A stretch of 64,000 bases of DNA from Palauibacter sp022826685 (GTDB lineage: Bacteria > Gemmatimonadota > Gemmatimonadetes > Palauibacterales > Palauibacteraceae): NCBI RefSeq assembly GCF_965221685.1, contig NZ_OZ244907.1; one strand, written 5' to 3'. A program made the translations under genes and the position numbers. The notes beneath the pieces are model-generated. The model was given only the letters and a program-made list of their open reading frames with translations, was not told the DNA's origin and did not search any database. Positions 1 to 9,021 of this stretch are shown piece after piece (position 1 is the stretch's first letter; every line of letters starts with the position of its first letter).

Positions 1-198
1 CGCAGCCTCTCCATGCACGGGACGGGCGCGGTCGACGCTGACCACGGCCGCCGCGCGTACCTGGGTCTTCTCTCCGGTGAATACGACCTCGGCCTTCGAG
101 GCGCGGGGCTCGAAGCGAGTCAGATTGGTAAAGCGCGTCTCGATGATCTCGCGAATGTCGGAAACATCGGTGTTACGCGCGGTGACGATGGTTCTCAT
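1..198 (-). CDS. hpf: Ribosome hibernation promoting factor (HPF/RaiA family), 3' end outside window
   Basis: The first 66 codons of a minus-strand gene are visible; it runs off the window at position 1. The N-terminus (MRTIVTARNTDVSDIREIIE, then TRFTNLTRFEP and AEVVFTGEKTQV) matches the start of the HPF/YfiA family, a small alpha-beta protein that binds the 30S decoding centre and inactivates ribosomes when growth slows. The ATG at 198 lies 9 nt after the stop of the glycosyltransferase gene, with GAGGA just upstream, so it is probably the last or near-last gene of a long operon. Whether it is the long dimerising form or the short form cannot be seen, because the C-terminus is missing. Family assignment rests on the N-terminal pattern only. 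Confidence 0.78.
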   Translation of the reverse strand, partial: MRTIVTARNTDVSDIREIIETRFTNLTRFEPRASKAEVVFTGEKTQVRAAAVVSVDRARPVHGEAA

Positions 199-207
199 CG
201 GTCCTCA

Positions 208-1329
208 TCAGGGTTCGAGTGACTGGTAAAGGTGCGCTTCCGTCTCATCCGCTGCACGCGACCACGAGAACCGGGCGGCGTGGGCGAGCCCGCCGGTTCC
301 GAGGCGTGCGCGCACCGACGGCTCCTCGAGAACTTCGCAGATCGAGGCAGCCCACGCTGCGGCGTCCCCGTGCGGGGCGAGAATTCCCGACTCCCCCGCC
401 GCCACCGACTCGCGCAGCCCGGGAGAATCGCTCGCGATCACCGGTGTGCCGCACGCGGCCGCCTCCACGTTCGTCATCCCCCACCCCTCCTTCGGGGAGG
501 GATAGACCACGGCCCAGGCCCGACGCAGCCAGGCGAGCTTCTCCGCCTCGGAGATGTACCCCAGAAAGCGTACCCGGTGCGAGAGTTCGGCGCGGCGCAC
601 GAGTTTTCGGAGGCGACGCTCGTCGCTGCCGCGGCCCGCGATGACGAGCCTCGCCTCCGGCAGGCGGTCGTTCAGCCGCGAGAGCGCCTCGAACAGGACA
701 TCGAGACCCTTGTATCGCTTGAGGCGGCCCACGTACAGCAGCGTCGGCGTCTCCGCACGCTCCGTCCCCGCGCCCGGCCGGTAGGTGTCGTGATCGATCC
801 CGGGGGGGATGACCGTGATGTCACGGGCGAGGAGACCTCGCTTCGTGAGGTCGAGCGCCGTGCTCTCCGAGATCGCCTGGAAGGGGCAGTCCCGATAGAT
901 GCGGGGGATCGCCCGTTCCGCGGCCCAGACCGCCGTCGCGAGAGGGATGGACGCTTCCGCGTAGGCCGTGGCCCCGAACAGGTGCGGCACGAGAGCGACG
1001 ACGGGGACGCCGGCCCACCGGGGCGAATAGAGCGGGACCTTGTTGATGTCCTCGACGAGCACGTCGGGGGCGAAGCCGCGCACGATCGCCCGCGCCGCGC
1101 TCCGGGCGCGCCATGCGTAGCTGTGCCGGTTGCCGACGCGCTGGAAATCGATGCCATCGAGCGTCGCCGACGGGGCCGCGCCCGGCCAGCCGCTCACGAC
1201 GGCCCGCACCGCGTGCCCGCGGGCGGCGAGCCGGCCGAAGATCTCGTGGAGGTGCACTTCGGCGCCGCCGGCCTCGGGGTTTTCCCGGTCCTGCCAGTTG
1301 AGGAGGAGGATCCGAAGCGGCCGCGCCAC
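208..1329 (-). CDS. GT4-family glycosyltransferase
   Basis: A 373-residue GT-B fold glycosyltransferase that would move a sugar from a nucleotide donor to an unknown acceptor, probably in envelope or exopolysaccharide synthesis. The N-terminal domain carries the GGAEVHLHE motif (residues 21-29) typical of GT4 enzymes. The donor domain begins near residue 195 (TLLYVGRLKRYKGLD), and the family EX7E motif is present as E281 and E289 (EGWGMTNVE), followed by CGTPVIAS. Length is normal. The start is GTG at 1329, 8 nt after the nusB stop, so it is probably co-transcribed with nusB. There are no neighbouring polysaccharide genes to suggest the acceptor. The family is clear; the substrate is unknown. 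Confidence 0.9.
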   Translation of the reverse strand: MARPLRILLLNWQDRENPEAGGAEVHLHEIFGRLAARGHAVRAVVSGWPGAAPSATLDGIDFQRVGNRHSYAWRARSAARAIVRGFAPDVLVEDINKVPLYSPRWAGVPVVALVPHLFGATAYAEASIPLATAVWAAERAIPRIYRDCPFQAISESTALDLTKRGLLARDITVIPPGIDHDTYRPGAGTERAETPTLLYVGRLKRYKGLDVLFEALSRLNDRLPEARLVIAGRGSDERRLRKLVRRAELSHRVRFLGYISEAEKLAWLRRAWAVVYPSPKEGWGMTNVEAAACGTPVIASDSPGLRESVAAGESGILAPHGDAAAWAASICEVLEEPSVRARLGTGGLAHAARFSWSRAADETEAHLYQSLEP

Positions 1330-1337
1330 GGTAACGG

Positions 1338-1772
1338 TCAGGGCCCTGCCTCGCGGGCCTTCAGCACCGCGTCGAGCACGCCATTGAGAAAACGCGGACT
1401 GCCGGGACTGCCGTACCGGCGCGCCAGCTTCAGGGCTTCATGAATCGCGACCTTCGGCGGAACGTCCTCGAACCACAGCAGCTCCGCGATCCCGATTCTC
1501 AGGATGTTGCGGTCGATCGCGTGCAGGCGCTCGATCCGCCAGTTCGAGGTGTGATGGGCGATCGTCGCGTCGATCTCGGCGAGGTGACGGTCGACGGTTT
1601 CGAGCAGGCGCCGGACATGAGGGCGGTAGCGTCCGGACATGCGACGGTGGACGAGGCTCCGGGCCGCGTGTTCGAGGGGCGTGCCCTGTCCGCCCACTTC
1701 CCACGCATAGAGGAGGTTCAGCGCCCAGCTCCGTGCCCGCGAGTGGACGTGTGTCCGGGCGGTCGGGGTCAC
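1338..1772 (-). CDS. nusB: Transcription antitermination factor NusB
   Basis: NusB (144 aa) binds boxA RNA with ribosomal protein S10 and promotes antitermination of rRNA operons. The all-helical family pattern is visible: ARSWALNLLYAWEVG near the start, NWRIERLHAIDRNILRIGIAELLW in the middle, and VAIHEALKLARRYGSPGSPRFLNGVLDAV at the end. The chosen start is GTG at 1772, because it overlaps the ribH stop as GTGA and gives a normal-length protein; a longer frame upstream is only an arginine-rich shadow of ribH. The ribH-nusB pair is a very common bacterial arrangement. Confidence 0.93.
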   Translation of the reverse strand: MTPTARTHVHSRARSWALNLLYAWEVGGQGTPLEHAARSLVHRRMSGRYRPHVRRLLETVDRHLAEIDATIAHHTSNWRIERLHAIDRNILRIGIAELLWFEDVPPKVAIHEALKLARRYGSPGSPRFLNGVLDAVLKAREAGP

Positions 1773-2293
1773 GAGCCCGGCTGTCCGTGAAGGTCGGCCA
1801 TGCGGAGCGCTGCGCGTGCCGCCTCCGAGCCGGCGTTTCCGAGTTCGCCGCCGGCCCGCGCGAGCGCCTGCTCCAGCGTGTCGGGCGTGAGCACGCCAAG
1901 GCCGACCGGCACGCCCGAGTCGAGCTGTACTCTCGCGAGGCCGTCGGTCGCCGCGCGGCTCACGTGGTCGAAGTGCGCGGTCTCCCCGCGGATCACGCAG
2001 CCCAGCGCGACGATGGCGGCGTATCCGTGCGCGGCGGCCCGTCGCGCGGCGAGCGGAAGCTCCCAGGCGCCGGGGACATACACGATATCGAGATCCTCTT
2101 CGGCCACGCCGCATTCGAGTGCCGTGCGCGCGGCGCCTGCCAGCAGACGCTCAGTGACCCGGGAGTTGAACCGGCTGACGAGAATGCAGACCGTCCGCCC
2201 ATCCCCCGCGGCCGCACCCTCGTACGTCGTCAGGCGCCCTCCCGCGAACCCCTCGGGGCGATCGCCTCGTGGAGTATCCGACCTGCTTCTCAC
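1769..2293 (-). CDS. ribH: 6,7-dimethyl-8-ribityllumazine synthase
   Basis: RibH (174 aa) condenses 5-amino-6-ribitylamino-uracil with 3,4-dihydroxy-2-butanone 4-phosphate to give lumazine, the next-to-last step of riboflavin synthesis. Visible family motifs are ILVSRFNSRVTERLL near residue 37, VPGAWELPLAA near residue 73, and GCVIRGETAHFDHVSRAA near residue 98, which includes the catalytic His. The protein is slightly longer at the N-terminus than compact RibH enzymes. The GTG start at 2293 overlaps the ribBA stop (GTGA), and the stop overlaps the nusB start, so translation of the three genes is probably coupled. Confidence 0.96.
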   Translation of the reverse strand: MRSRSDTPRGDRPEGFAGGRLTTYEGAAAGDGRTVCILVSRFNSRVTERLLAGAARTALECGVAEEDLDIVYVPGAWELPLAARRAAAHGYAAIVALGCVIRGETAHFDHVSRAATDGLARVQLDSGVPVGLGVLTPDTLEQALARAGGELGNAGSEAARAALRMADLHGQPGS

Positions 2294-3537
2294 GCGGATC
2301 CGGTCAGGTGTCCCAGCTTCTCGCGCTTCGTGCGAAGATAGCGGACCAGCCGATCATCGGCCCCGCCGAGCTCGAGGGGCACGCGGTCGCGGATTACGAG
2401 GCCGAACCCTTCCAGCCCCGCGAGTTTCTTGGGGTTGTTCGTCATGATCCGGATCGAGTGCAACCCGAGATCCACCAGGATCTGGGCCCCAATGCCGTAG
2501 TTCCGCAGGTCGGGCGGAAAGCCCAGCGCTTCGTTCGCTTCGACCGTGTCGTGGCCTTCGTCCTGCAGTTCGTAGGCACGGAGCTTGTTCAGCAGTCCGA
2601 TCCCCCGCCCTTCCTGGTCGAGGTAGACGATGACCCCGGCCTCGGCTTCCACGACCATGCGCATCGCGGCCTCGAGCTGGCTGCCGCAATCGCAGCGACT
2701 GGAGTGGAACACATCGCCCGTCAGGCAGCGCGAGTGAACGCGGACGAGGACATCCTCCGCACCCGTCACATCGCCGCGCACGAGCGCGACGTGTTCGCGC
2801 CCATCCACCTCGTTCGCGTACCCGACGATCCGGAAATCGCCCCACGGCGTGGGGAGGTCGGCCTCGGCGACACGCCGTACGAGACTCTCCGTGCGCAACC
2901 GGTAGGAGACGAGGGCGGCGACCGTGATGAAGGGGAGGTCGTGCTCCGCCGCGAACTTCTCGAGTTCCGGGCGGCGCGCCATCGTCCCATCCTCGTTCAG
3001 GATCTCGCAGATCACACCCGCCGGAGTGAGCCCGGCCAGCCGGGCGAGATCGACCGAAGCCTCCGTCTGGCCCACCCGCTGCAGCACACCGCCGGGCCGG
3101 GAGCGGAGGGGAAAGACGTGGCCCGGGCGCACGAGGTCCGTCGGCCGGGTCTGGGGATCCACCGCGACCCGGATGGTTCGGGCGCGATCCTGCGCCGAGA
3201 TCCCGGTGGACACGCCGAAGTCCGGGCGGGCGTCGATCGAAACGGTGAACGCCGTCTTGTGGGGGTCCGCCAGCCGGTCGTCCGTCATGAGCGGGAGATC
3301 GAGGCGATCGGCCATTTCATCGGGCATCGTGAGGCATATGAGCCCCCGGGCGTGCCTGGCCATGAAGTTGATCGCTTCCGGCGTCGCAAGCGCGGCCGCG
3401 CAGACGAGGTCCCCCTCGTTCTCGCGATCCTCATCGTCCGCGATGATCACGAGTCCGCCGTTGCGGATGCGCTCGATCGCCGCTTCCACCGTATTGGCGG
3501 ACATGCCCGCCAGCCGAAGTCTGTTGTCGGTTTTCAT
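2290..3537 (-). CDS. ribBA: Bifunctional DHBP synthase / GTP cyclohydrolase II
   Basis: A two-domain enzyme that supplies both precursors of riboflavin. The N-terminal RibB half makes dihydroxybutanone phosphate from ribulose 5-phosphate (DDEDRENEGD at residues 34-43, and the HARGL and PGHVFPLR motifs). The C-terminal RibA half opens GTP: the zinc cysteines are C271, C282 and C284 in HSRCLTGDVFHSSRCDCGS, followed by YLDQEGRGIGL. I chose the ATG at 3537, which gives 415 aa and starts 16 nt after ribE. A start at 3591 would overlap ribE by 38 nt, and an ATG at 3504 is also possible. Gene order on this strand is ribD, ribE, ribBA, ribH. Confidence 0.95.
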   Translation of the reverse strand: MKTDNRLRLAGMSANTVEAAIERIRNGGLVIIADDEDRENEGDLVCAAALATPEAINFMARHARGLICLTMPDEMADRLDLPLMTDDRLADPHKTAFTVSIDARPDFGVSTGISAQDRARTIRVAVDPQTRPTDLVRPGHVFPLRSRPGGVLQRVGQTEASVDLARLAGLTPAGVICEILNEDGTMARRPELEKFAAEHDLPFITVAALVSYRLRTESLVRRVAEADLPTPWGDFRIVGYANEVDGREHVALVRGDVTGAEDVLVRVHSRCLTGDVFHSSRCDCGSQLEAAMRMVVEAEAGVIVYLDQEGRGIGLLNKLRAYELQDEGHDTVEANEALGFPPDLRNYGIGAQILVDLGLHSIRIMTNNPKKLAGLEGFGLVIRDRVPLELGGADDRLVRYLRTKREKLGHLTGSA

Positions 3538-3553
3538 TCGAACCGGAGCCGAC

Positions 3554-4162
3554 TCAGGAGTCCACGGGGGCCACGTGCGGTCGGAGGGCACGAGCCACGT
3601 GCTTGCCGATCAGGTCCGCCTCGAGGTTGACTCTCGCGCCCGACGCGAGGCGCCCCAGAGTGGTATGCGTCCATGTATAGGGGATGATGGCGAAACGCGC
3701 GATGGTCCCGGTCAGGCGGTTGACCGTGAGACTCACGCCATCGACCGCGAATGAACCCTGCGACACGGTCACCCTCTCGAGGCCAGCCGGGAGTTCGATC
3801 TCGAGCACGCCGGACTCGCCTTCCCACCTCGCCGCAGCCACGGTCCCCACCCCATCGACGTGTCCCTGTACCATGTGACCGCCCAGCGGATCCCCGGCGC
3901 ACAGCGCCGGCTCGAGGTTCACGGGATCCCCGACCCGCCAACTTCCGATCGTGGTCCGCTCCAGTGTAGCCTCGACGACGTCGACCTCGAACGTCTCCCC
4001 CCGGAGACCGACGACGGTCGTGCACACGCCCGCGAGCGACACCGAATCCCCGTCGCGGAGCCCTTCGAGAAACGGGACGCGGGCGATCGTCAGCCGCAGC
4101 GCCGCCTCCCGGCGTTCCCGGCCCGCGACCTCGCCGACCGCCCGTATGATTCCGGTGAACAC
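3554..4162 (-). CDS. ribE: Riboflavin synthase alpha subunit
   Basis: This 202-residue enzyme dismutates two lumazine molecules to riboflavin plus the pyrimidine that RibH re-uses. The start MFTGIIRAVGEV is the family signature. The two lumazine-binding repeats are clear: the first contains GDSVSLAGVCTTVV, the second, from about residue 98, contains GHVDGVG and SQGSFAVDGVSLTVN. Length is normal and both halves look intact. It sits 12 nt after ribD and is followed by ribBA in the same direction. Confidence 0.96.
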   Translation of the reverse strand: MFTGIIRAVGEVAGRERREAALRLTIARVPFLEGLRDGDSVSLAGVCTTVVGLRGETFEVDVVEATLERTTIGSWRVGDPVNLEPALCAGDPLGGHMVQGHVDGVGTVAAARWEGESGVLEIELPAGLERVTVSQGSFAVDGVSLTVNRLTGTIARFAIIPYTWTHTTLGRLASGARVNLEADLIGKHVARALRPHVAPVDS

Positions 4163-4174
4163 GAATCCGATCGC

Positions 4175-5335
4175 TCAGAGGTTGTCCAGGGTTTCCTGGA
4201 GTTGTCGGTGTTCGAACACGATATGCGTATCCTGCCCCAGCGAGTCTCGTTGCATGGGCAGCCAGTCGCCCGGCGTCGACGGATCGAGGCCGGGAAACGC
4301 CGGCACGCCGTCCCTGCCGTAGAACATGGGGGCGATGAAGGCATGGATCCGCTGGATGTGTCCTCCGCGAAGCAAAGATGCAGCGACCTGTCCCCCACCT
4401 TCAACGAATACCGAGAGCACCCCGCGAATGGCCATTTCGTTCCAGACGGCGCTCAGGTCCAGTCGGTGATCCTCGCTCCGGGGAACACCGATGACCTCCA
4501 CGCCCGCGTCGCGGAGCGGATCCGCGCGCTCCTCGAATCCTTCCGACTCGGGATCCGCGAAGACCCACACGGGCGCCTGGGCGGCCGTCCGCACGAGCTG
4601 GCTTGACGGCCGGAGCCTCAGCGTGGTGTCCAGGACGGCCCGTACCGGAGGCACGCGCGGCACGACCTCGCCGCGGGCGGTGAGCAGAGGGTCATCGATT
4701 GCGATCGTGTTGGAGCCGATGAGGATCGCATCGTGACAGGAGCGGAGACGGTGGACCTCGTCCAGCGCCCGTATGCCGGTCACCGGCGTGCGAACGCTTT
4801 CCTCTCCGAGCTTCGCGTCGAGCGAGAGGGCGAGCTTGAGCGAAGCGAAGGGCACCCACTGCCGGTGAAACCAGAGGAAGGCCGCATTCAGCCGTTTCGC
4901 GGCGTTCGCCTCGATCCCGATCTCGACGTCCAGTCCGGCCTGCCGCAGCTCCTCGGCCCCGTGACGCGCTTCCGGATTGGGATCCCGGCAGGCGATCACG
5001 ACGCGCCGTATGCCGGAGCGGATGATCGCTTTGGTGCATGGCGGCGTCCGCCCGGTATGGCGGCATGGCTCGAGCGTGACGTACATCGTTGCGCCCGCCG
5101 CGCGCGGCCCCGCCTCCCGCAGCGCCATGACCTCCGCATGGTCGCCGCCATATTCCGCGTGCCATCCCGTGCCGAAGACCTGGTTTCCGCGGGCCACAAC
5201 GGCGCCCACGAGCGGATTGGGCGACACGCGGCCCAGTCCTCGTGGCGCCACGGCCAGCGCCTCGCGCATGTGACGCAGATCCTCGGTGCGGCTCGGCGGT
5301 GCCCCGGCGATGGGGTCGAAGCCACGACCCGTCAT
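4175..5335 (-). CDS. ribD: Bifunctional diaminohydroxyphosphoribosylaminopyrimidine deaminase / 5-amino-6-(5-phosphoribosylamino)uracil reductase
   Basis: RibD (386 aa) performs steps two and three of riboflavin synthesis. The N-terminal cytidine-deaminase-like domain has the zinc site: H66-A-E68, C91 and C100 in TLEPCRHTGRTPPC. The C-terminal reductase domain starts near residue 155 (FASLKLALSLDAKL) and has SNTIAIDDPLLTAR and, near the end, VFVEGGGQVAASLL. The ATG at 5335 overlaps the purM stop as ATGA, so it is read from the purM transcript. I looked for an FMN riboswitch ahead of it and there is no room for one. Confidence 0.95.
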   Translation of the reverse strand: MTGRGFDPIAGAPPSRTEDLRHMREALAVAPRGLGRVSPNPLVGAVVARGNQVFGTGWHAEYGGDHAEVMALREAGPRAAGATMYVTLEPCRHTGRTPPCTKAIIRSGIRRVVIACRDPNPEARHGAEELRQAGLDVEIGIEANAAKRLNAAFLWFHRQWVPFASLKLALSLDAKLGEESVRTPVTGIRALDEVHRLRSCHDAILIGSNTIAIDDPLLTARGEVVPRVPPVRAVLDTTLRLRPSSQLVRTAAQAPVWVFADPESEGFEERADPLRDAGVEVIGVPRSEDHRLDLSAVWNEMAIRGVLSVFVEGGGQVAASLLRGGHIQRIHAFIAPMFYGRDGVPAFPGLDPSTPGDWLPMQRDSLGQDTHIVFEHRQLQETLDNL

Positions 5336-6357
5336 GAACTCTCCAGGTGCACCCTGCCGCTGCCCGAGACGAGTTCACCGCACAGGAAGGCCTCGCACCC
5401 GGAGTCCCGAATCTCCTCGAGTACCTGGTCGGCCTCGCCCTCCCGCACGACCGCGACCATCCCCACGCCCATGTTGAAGGTGGAGAAAAGTTCCGCCTCG
5501 TCCGACCCGCTTTCGCGCGCGATCACGTCGAACTCGTGCGGACGCGGCCAACTGTCGGAGCGCACCACCGCATCGAGGTTCCGGCCGATGACCCGGTCGA
5601 CGTTCCCCGGGATCCCGCCCCCCGTGATGTGGGCGAGCGCCCGCACGCGGCCTGCTTCGAGGCTGCGCTCCAAGATCGGCAGGTAACTTCGGTGAGGACG
5701 CAGGAGGACCTCCGACACAGAGTCCCCGGTTCCCGGGAAGGCGTCGTGGGCCCCGAGTCCGAGGCGGTCGAAGAAGAGGGCACGCACGAAGCTGTAGCCG
5801 TTCGTGTGGATGCCGCTCGCCGCGAGTCCGATGAGGCGGTCCCCCGGCGCCAGATCTCTGCGGGTCAACTCCGGGTAGGCGATCTCGCCCACCACGAATC
5901 CCGCGAGGTCGTATTCCCCCGGCGCATAGAAATCCGGCATCTCCGCCGTCTCTCCCCCGAGGAGCGCGCAGCCGTTCGCGCGACAGGCGGCGGCGAGTCC
6001 CGAAACGACGCTCGTCACGGTATCCGGGTCCAGCACGCCGCAGGCGACGTAGTCCATGAAGATGAGGGGCCGGGCGCCTTCGACGAGGATGTCGTTGACG
6101 CAGTGGTTCACGAGATCCGCGCCCACCGTATCGTGCCGGTCCGCCATGAAGGCGACCTTCAGCTTCGTCCCCACGCCGTCGGCGCTCGCGACGAGTTCAC
6201 GGCCGGGCGTGGCCCGGAACCGCCCTCCGAACGAGCCGAAGTCCGAACTCACGGCATCCGTCCGGGTCCCCTGCACGAGCCGGGAGAGCCGGGCCTTCGT
6301 CGCGCGGGCCGCCTCGAGGTTCACGCCTGCGTCACGGTACGTCAGTCCGTCGTTCAT
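5332..6357 (-). CDS. purM: Phosphoribosylformylglycinamidine cyclo-ligase (AIR synthetase)
   Basis: PurM closes the imidazole ring in purine synthesis, using ATP. Family motifs are visible: LTYRDAGVNLEAA at the start, FGSFGGRF, SADGVGTKLKVAF near residue 65, HCVNDILVEGARPLIFMDY, GCALLGGETAEMPDFY and HITGGGIPGNVDRV. The start is set at the ATG at 6357 because AAGGA lies just upstream; a start at 6393 would add 12 residues and overlap the kinase gene. The protein is 341 aa, which is normal. The stop overlaps the ribD start. Confidence 0.95.
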   Translation of the reverse strand: MNDGLTYRDAGVNLEAARATKARLSRLVQGTRTDAVSSDFGSFGGRFRATPGRELVASADGVGTKLKVAFMADRHDTVGADLVNHCVNDILVEGARPLIFMDYVACGVLDPDTVTSVVSGLAAACRANGCALLGGETAEMPDFYAPGEYDLAGFVVGEIAYPELTRRDLAPGDRLIGLAASGIHTNGYSFVRALFFDRLGLGAHDAFPGTGDSVSEVLLRPHRSYLPILERSLEAGRVRALAHITGGGIPGNVDRVIGRNLDAVVRSDSWPRPHEFDVIARESGSDEAELFSTFNMGVGMVAVVREGEADQVLEEIRDSGCEAFLCGELVSGSGRVHLESS

Positions 6358-6364
6358 GTTTCCT

Positions 6365-7336
6365 TCATGCTTCCACCCGAGGGGCTGGAACATCGAATCT
6401 GGTGAGCGTCCCGATGCTTCGCACCCGGTCCTCCACTTCGGCCATGGTGAGCGTCACCATACGGCGCGCGCCGAAGGCTTCGCACGCGAAGGAGCCGAGC
6501 GCGCAACCGTACACGACGGCGCGCCTGAGGGCGGGTCCCGCGATCGAGCCGCAGCGCGCCAGATACCCGAGCAAGCCGCCCGCGAACGCATCGCCGGCTC
6601 CGGTGGGATCCACGACATCGTCGAGCGGAAAGCCGGGGGTGAGGAAGAAACCGTCGCTCGTGAGGAGCACGGCTCCGTGCTCCCCCTTCTTGATCACGAC
6701 GTGGCGCGGGCCCCGGCGCTGAATCCAGCGCGCGGCCCGGGCCAGGTTGTGCTCCCCGGAAAGCTGTTTCGCCTCTTCATCGTTCAGGGTGATCAGGTCG
6801 ATCTTCGCGATGACCTCGGCGAGACGCTCCGGCGTCCCGTCGATCCAGTAGTTCATCGTGTCGCACGCCGCGAGCACGGGCGATTCGATCTGATCCAGAA
6901 CCTCGAGCTGAAGGGCCGGGTCGATGGCGCCCAGGAAAGCCCAGGGCGCGCCGCGGAACGCGCGGGGAATCGTCGGATGGAAGTCCGCGAACACCCCCAG
7001 TTCGGTGAAGGTCGTGTCCCTCGTATTCATGTCCCGGTGGTAGACGGCCCCCCACCGGAAGCTGCGGCCGGGCCGCTGCGCGAGCCCCGACAGATCCACG
7101 CCCCTGCGCCGGAGGAAGTCGAGTTCGTCCGTCGGATAGTCGTCGCCGATGACCCCGACGAGCTGGACCGGCGCGAAGAGGGAGGCCGCCGCGCTGAAGT
7201 TGACCGCCGTCCCGCCGACCACGTCCTCCTGGTGTCCGGCGGGGGTCGAAATCTCATCCAGCGCGACGCTGCCCACGACGAGGATCGACCCCGCTGGGGT
7301 CCGGCCGGCGCCGTTTCCGGGGGCTCGGACCTTCAC
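6365..7336 (-). CDS. PfkB-family carbohydrate/nucleoside kinase
   Basis: A ribokinase-fold sugar or nucleoside kinase of 323 aa. Near the N-terminus it has VVGSVALDEIST and GGTAVNFSAAASLFAPVQLVGVIGDDY. The C-terminal PfkB signature DPTGAGDAFAGG contains the catalytic Asp and the anion hole. The substrate is not clear from sequence; the family includes ribokinase, adenosine kinase and fructose kinases, and purM next door makes a nucleoside substrate conceivable but unproven. The GTG start at 7336 overlaps the argS stop (GTGA), and purM follows after 7 nt. Confidence 0.9.
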   Translation of the reverse strand: MKVRAPGNGAGRTPAGSILVVGSVALDEISTPAGHQEDVVGGTAVNFSAAASLFAPVQLVGVIGDDYPTDELDFLRRRGVDLSGLAQRPGRSFRWGAVYHRDMNTRDTTFTELGVFADFHPTIPRAFRGAPWAFLGAIDPALQLEVLDQIESPVLAACDTMNYWIDGTPERLAEVIAKIDLITLNDEEAKQLSGEHNLARAARWIQRRGPRHVVIKKGEHGAVLLTSDGFFLTPGFPLDDVVDPTGAGDAFAGGLLGYLARCGSIAGPALRRAVVYGCALGSFACEAFGARRMVTLTMAEVEDRVRSIGTLTRFDVPAPRVEA

Positions 7337-9021
7337 TTCGCGTCCCGGGTCATGGCTTCGGGGGCCGAGAGGCCGAGCGCCCGCAGCCCGTTGCGCAGTG
7401 TGAGCTGAACCGCGCGCGCGAGCCGGATTCTCGCGGCCCGCTCCGGCACGTCCGCCAGGATTCTCTGCGCCGGATCCAGGTTCCCCTGGTGGTACCAGGC
7501 GTTCACGAGCCCTGCCGTCTCCTCCAGGTACGCGCAGACCAGGTGCGGAGCCCGGCTCGTTGCGGCCGCCGCGATGACCTCGGGAAGCCTCAGGACGGCG
7601 AGGGCGACCTCACGCTCCGCCGGGGTGCCGAAGCCGTCCGGAACCTCGAGGGAGGCCGGAACCTCATCGGCGACGACTCCCGCCTTGCGGAACACGCTGC
7701 ACATGCGCGCATGCGCGTACTGGACCTTGTAGACCGGATTCGCATCCGACGTATCCAGAGCGAGATCGAGATCGAAGTTGAGATGGACCTCCGCGCGGCG
7801 CATGAGGAAGAAATACCGCGCCACGTCCGGACCCGTCTCCTCCACGAGTTCCCCCAGCGTCACGAAGCGTCCGGCGCGCTTGCTCATCCGGACTTCCCTG
7901 CCGTCGCGCAGGACCGTGACCAGCTGGATGATCAGGACCTCGAGCAGGTCCGGGCACGACAGGCCGCGCAGGGCCGCCAGCATGCGCTTCTCGTGGCCCT
8001 GATGATCCGCACCCCAGACGTCGATCGCGACGTCGAAGCCGCGCCGTGCCTTGTCGAGGTGGTAGGCGAGGTCCGGCAGGAAGTAGGTGAAGGAGCCGTC
8101 GCTCTTGACGAGGACCCGGTCCTTCTCGTCGCCGTGGCTGGACGTCCGAAGCCAGGTCGCCCCCTGCGAACGATAGATCAGACCGCCGTCTTCCAGCGCC
8201 TCCAGGAGGCGGTCTACCGCTCCGGACTCGTAGAGCGAGCGCTCGGAGTAGAACAGATCCATGTCGACGCCGAAGCGCGACAGATCCTCCGCCTGTTCCT
8301 CGCGGAGCCGTCGTACCGCTTCGTGCCGAAAGTGCGCCCGGCGCTCTTCCGGCGGGAGCGAGGCGAGAAACCTCGGGCCGGCGGCGTCACGAATCGTCAG
8401 CGCGACATCGCGGACGTACTCGCCGTGATACCCACCTTCGGGAACCGTCGCCGGCCGGCCGGCCGCTTCCTCGTAGCGTGCCTCGACGGATTCGCCGAGG
8501 AGTTCGATCTGCCGTCCGGCGTCGTTCACGTAGAACTCGCGGGTGACGTCGTGTCCGGCCCACTCCAGCAGCGACGCGACCGCGTCGCCGAGCGCCGCGC
8601 CACGGCCATGGGCCACATGAAGCGGCCCCGTCGGATTGGCGGAGACGAACTCCACGTTGACGCGTAGCGCGGGCGAGGTATTCGTCCGTCCCCAGTCGCG
8701 GCCCGCCTCGATGACCTCCGTCAGTCGAGGCCAGATGGATCGGTCGGAGAGCCGGAAGTTCAGGAACCCCGGGCCCGCGACTTCCACCGCCGCGATGCCG
8801 GCGGCCACGGGATCGATCAGTTCGCAGACGCGCGCCGCGAGCGCCCGCGGAGGCTGGCCGAGTCTCTTCGCGAGCACGAGCGCCGCGTTGGACGCCCAGT
8901 CTCCGTGCGTCGGATCCCGAGGCCGCTCCAACCCCGGAGAGAAGCCCTCCGGGGCGCCCGCGGCGGAGAGGGCGGATTCGAGCGCCTCGGAGAGCCGGGC
9001 CAGACCCGCGTCGCCCGTCAC
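7333..9021 (-). CDS. argS: Arginyl-tRNA synthetase
   Basis: ArgRS (562 aa), a class Ia synthetase that charges tRNA-Arg. The N-terminal Add1 domain is followed by VEFVSANPTGPLHVAHGRGAA, where HVAHGR (residues 135-140) is the HIGH-type ATP site. MSKRAGRFVTL corresponds to the KMSKS region. The C-terminal DALR helical domain ends with NGLRALGLSAPEAM. Length is typical. The GTG start overlaps the fmdB stop, and the argS stop overlaps the kinase start, so it is inside the long coupled operon. Confidence 0.96.
   Translation of the reverse strand: MTGDAGLARLSEALESALSAAGAPEGFSPGLERPRDPTHGDWASNAALVLAKRLGQPPRALAARVCELIDPVAAGIAAVEVAGPGFLNFRLSDRSIWPRLTEVIEAGRDWGRTNTSPALRVNVEFVSANPTGPLHVAHGRGAALGDAVASLLEWAGHDVTREFYVNDAGRQIELLGESVEARYEEAAGRPATVPEGGYHGEYVRDVALTIRDAAGPRFLASLPPEERRAHFRHEAVRRLREEQAEDLSRFGVDMDLFYSERSLYESGAVDRLLEALEDGGLIYRSQGATWLRTSSHGDEKDRVLVKSDGSFTYFLPDLAYHLDKARRGFDVAIDVWGADHQGHEKRMLAALRGLSCPDLLEVLIIQLVTVLRDGREVRMSKRAGRFVTLGELVEETGPDVARYFFLMRRAEVHLNFDLDLALDTSDANPVYKVQYAHARMCSVFRKAGVVADEVPASLEVPDGFGTPAEREVALAVLRLPEVIAAAATSRAPHLVCAYLEETAGLVNAWYHQGNLDPAQRILADVPERAARIRLARAVQLTLRNGLRALGLSAPEAMTRDAK

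Noticed and set aside
5332..5400. FMN riboswitch ahead of ribD
   Set aside because: ribD overlaps purM by four bases, so there is no leader, and no RFN-like conserved segments are seen.
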